From Scortum barcoo (lineage: Eukaryota; Chordata; Actinopteri; Centrarchiformes; Terapontidae): DNA of 64,000 bases. The notes below the pieces were generated by a model, which was not told the DNA's origin, ran no database searches, and worked only from the letters and a program-made list of their open reading frames with translations. The translations under genes and the position numbers were made by a program. This document shows, in pieces, positions 61,850 through 64,000 of this stretch. Positions within the stretch are counted from its first letter, which is position 1; each line of letters opens with the position of its first letter. The stretch is from NCBI GenBank assembly GCA_023238725.1, contig CM041537.1:29794009-29858008 (forward strand). Direction: 5' to 3'.

Positions 61850-63090
61850 ATTGTAAACAATTGCTGTAAATTTACAGCAGAATTCCAACAGTGTTAATCT
61901 GTTATTTTAAAATACAGTGTGTTACTGTCAAAATACATGAAATTCTGTTAAATTACAGTCCAGACACTGTTTTTTCTAACATTACTATACTGTATTCTTA
62001 AAATACAGCACTTTACTGTTCATCAACAGTATCAACGGTATTTTTTTTATTCTGGGAAGCAGTTCCAGCTGAAGTACACATGTGGAGCTTGAGATATTCT
62101 TTCCTTTTTCCATCCCCATCACATTAAATATCTGGTAAGTAGCAACTTATTCAGTTACTATGGTGCAAAGTCTATCAGTCTTTCATTCAGTCAGTAGTTT
62201 TTAGTGTTAGCAATGAATATGTGGACATCATGGCTGAAATATTCTGTAGCTTGGTAGAATTTTATAGCTTTTAAGCTAATAATCAAGTTACACTGAAGTA
62301 AGGTTATCAGTGGGCTATAAAAAAAATATATAGTTGAATAACATTTGTATCCCTGTAACCCACTCCCAATTCTGTCTTCTGATTTCTTTTCTTTGTCTTT
62401 CTTTCTTTTTTTTTCTAGCACCTCAGGCCTGTTTGAGACATAAGAATTCACAGCAATATACCTAATGTAGAACTGTATTGTTGTATGCCTTACTGCAAAA
62501 GGACATTTAAAAAAATATGCAGGTCTGAAGGCTCATCTATACAGAAATCATAAGGAAGGTGTGGTTGATCAGTTACATCACTTCAGTGTTACACATTGTC
62601 TGAAGAAACTCTCATTTTTCAGGTACTTTGTTGGAATAAACCCTGAAAGAGGGACCAAGGCTGCACTGGGGCAAAGTCTTGTCAAAGAAAACTGGCACAA
62701 CCAACCAGTCAAGTCACAACCAAAAAGACAACACGAGTCAATCCACATGTATCCACACTACTGAAGAGACTCATGGACTTTGAGTGGGACTTCATTTAAG
62801 TTTATTTACTTACATTCTAATTACATTATTAAAATGTAAGGAAAAAACACAAACTAAATAGTGCATTGAATATAAACTGTAAGATACTGTAAAACAGAAA
62901 ACGGCTATATACTGTATTCTTAAACAAGTTCAGTTAATGGTAAATATACTGTTAAACTATACAAATAACTATGTAATACTGTATTTTTCATTAACAGTAA
63001 AATACTGTAGATTTTGGTGACAGTAAAATAATGTTAATTAAGATAATGGCAACTGTGCTGCCAGTTGATTACTGTTTTTTTACAGGAAAA
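61850..63090 (+). mobile_element. Possible non-autonomous transposon rich in TTACAG/CTGTAA motifs
   Basis: Two flanks, 61850-62050 and 62870-63090, are filled with alternating ttacag, ctgtaa, aaaatacagt and actgtattt motifs. The left flank begins with a perfect 18-bp palindrome (61862-61879). Between them lies different sequence carrying a broken zinc-finger reading (62479-62556). The arrangement of two related, roughly inverted flanks around a unique core suggests a cut-and-paste element of about 1.2 kb. I did not identify exact ends or a target duplication, so boundaries are approximate. Confidence 0.45.
62479..62564 (+). pseudogene. Frameshifted C2H2 zinc-finger fragment
   Basis: One plus frame reads LYCCMPYCKRTFKK up to an A7 run at 62509-62515. 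Shifting by one base there continues as YAGLKAHLYRNHKEG. Together these satisfy C-x4-C-x12-H-x4-H, the pattern of a C2H2 zinc finger, with the single-base shift in the homopolymer as the only break. A pyrimidine tract and AG (about 62400-62419) lies upstream and could be an acceptor remnant. Fish genomes contain many transposon-linked genes whose product opens with such a finger; the assignment to one of them is inference. Confidence 0.5.
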
Positions 63091-63589
63091 TATTGAACAG
63101 TGTACAGTGGCATACAAAGTGGAAGCGGATGTTCTGCTGACACAGTGTATTATCATCACTCAACCTCGTGTTTGCTAAAGTGCAGGGCCGCACCCAGGAG
63201 ACACAGGGATGATTTTTGTGAAGTTAACAACTTTTCTGCTCCCAGAAACTGTACAGTATTGACTGCTCTCCTTCAAGTCAACAAAAAAGTCATATCCCAG
63301 TGATTAAAGTTGCAGTCTGATCGGGCGTCTTTGATGTTTTTCTTTTCCTCCCTCTCTGTCTGTGGTGCTGGGTGGGTGGAGGTGGAGAGGGAACATGATG
63401 CAGAGAAGCGACTGGAGCGAGACAGAGCTCTGAGAGAAAACTCAGGTTCACACCAGGGTGGCTTACACTGCTGCTTTACTCTCTGTTCACACATGCACAT
63501 GAATGAGCATGGAGGCACCTGCGTATACACAGACAGTCACACACACAGAAGGATGCATATTCACAACTGTGCACACATGCACAGTAGAA

Positions 63590-63630
63590 ACACACACACA
63601 CTCACGCGTATGCACACACATTCAGAGCGG
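63590..63630. repeat. CA-rich imperfect repeat
   Basis: An imperfect CA/CG-interrupted stretch (acacacacacactcacgcgtatgcacacaca) within a longer CA-rich zone 63480-63630. Confidence 0.8.
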
Positions 63631-63796
63631 CTTATGAGTTGTGCACCTCAATACCAGCCGCAGCCCATCTGTGAAGAGGTAAATTGAATTTTACAGGCAC
63701 AAAGCCGACTCCCCTGCGGTCTTTAGAAAAAAAGCCCCACTTTGTGAGTCTAAAGCTTTTATAAAGCTCTTCGTTTTTCCTCTCCTTTCTTCTCCC

Positions 63797-63826
63797 CCTC
63801 CCTCTCTCTCTCTCTCTCTCTCTCTG
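63797..63826. repeat. (CT)n microsatellite
   Basis: About fourteen CT units followed by GGGGG, preceded by a pyrimidine-rich tract from 63770. Confidence 0.95.
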
Positions 63827-64000
63827 GGGGAAATGAAGGTGTAAGAAACACTAATCGATATGCTCATTAAAGAGTTGTGTCTTTGGGAGGCCTGCAGAGG
63901 GTCTGCACAATGCTGCACACAAAGAGCACAGAGGCAAACACTGCACTGAAAACGCCTGTTAAATCACCACAACACCCTCCAAAACGGAACAGCAACACTT

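Overview
This window looks like chromosomal DNA of a ray-finned fish, probably a percomorph teleost. It is AT-rich, has one sparse spliced gene with standard GT-AG introns, carries many long (CA)n/(TG)n microsatellites, and holds repeat families typical of fish genomes: a Tc1-type transposon, an L2-clade LINE, a second non-LTR family, solo LTRs and short interspersed repeats. No bacterial-type operon, RNA gene or CRISPR array was seen.

The only protein-coding gene I can support is on the minus strand. It encodes a seven-bladed Kelch-repeat protein closest to KLHDC8A (and related to KLHDC8B). Six coding exons are resolved to the base, with intact splice sites and a continuous frame of 347 codons: 22932-22768, 21738-21528, 19298-19134, 19015-18767, 13269-13168 and 12364-12216. 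The last visible exon ends at a good donor, so one short terminal exon (about 14 codons plus stop in relatives) is still missing. I could not place it in bases 1-12215. The probable promoter is a CpG-rich block near 38.2-38.5 kb. It contains a likely non-coding first exon whose donor is at 38217, giving a first intron of about 15 kb.

Layout: 1-12.2 kb is downstream or terminal-intron sequence. It holds one solo LTR, LINE and SINE-like fragments, microsatellites and a pair of back-to-back CTCF-like motifs at 9.1 and 10.06 kb. 12.2-22.9 kb is the coding part of the gene, with a LINE relic in its last resolved intron. 22.9-38.2 kb is intron 1, which holds a deleted Tc1 element, a LINE endonuclease fragment, a perfect 29-bp hairpin and a stretch that could be a conserved regulatory element. 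38.2-38.5 kb is the promoter block. 38.5-64 kb is intergenic as far as I can see. It holds a second solo LTR of the same family, an L2 LINE fragment, interspersed repeats and, at 61.85-63.09 kb, a TTACAG/CTGTAA-rich repeat enclosing a frameshifted C2H2 zinc-finger fragment.

The window is mostly ordinary vertebrate gene and repeat landscape. I found no convincing undescribed multi-gene system. The items most worth a second look are the broken zinc finger in the 62-kb repeat, the CTCF-like pair, the long hairpin, the missing last exon and the candidate regulatory block near 24.5-25.1 kb.
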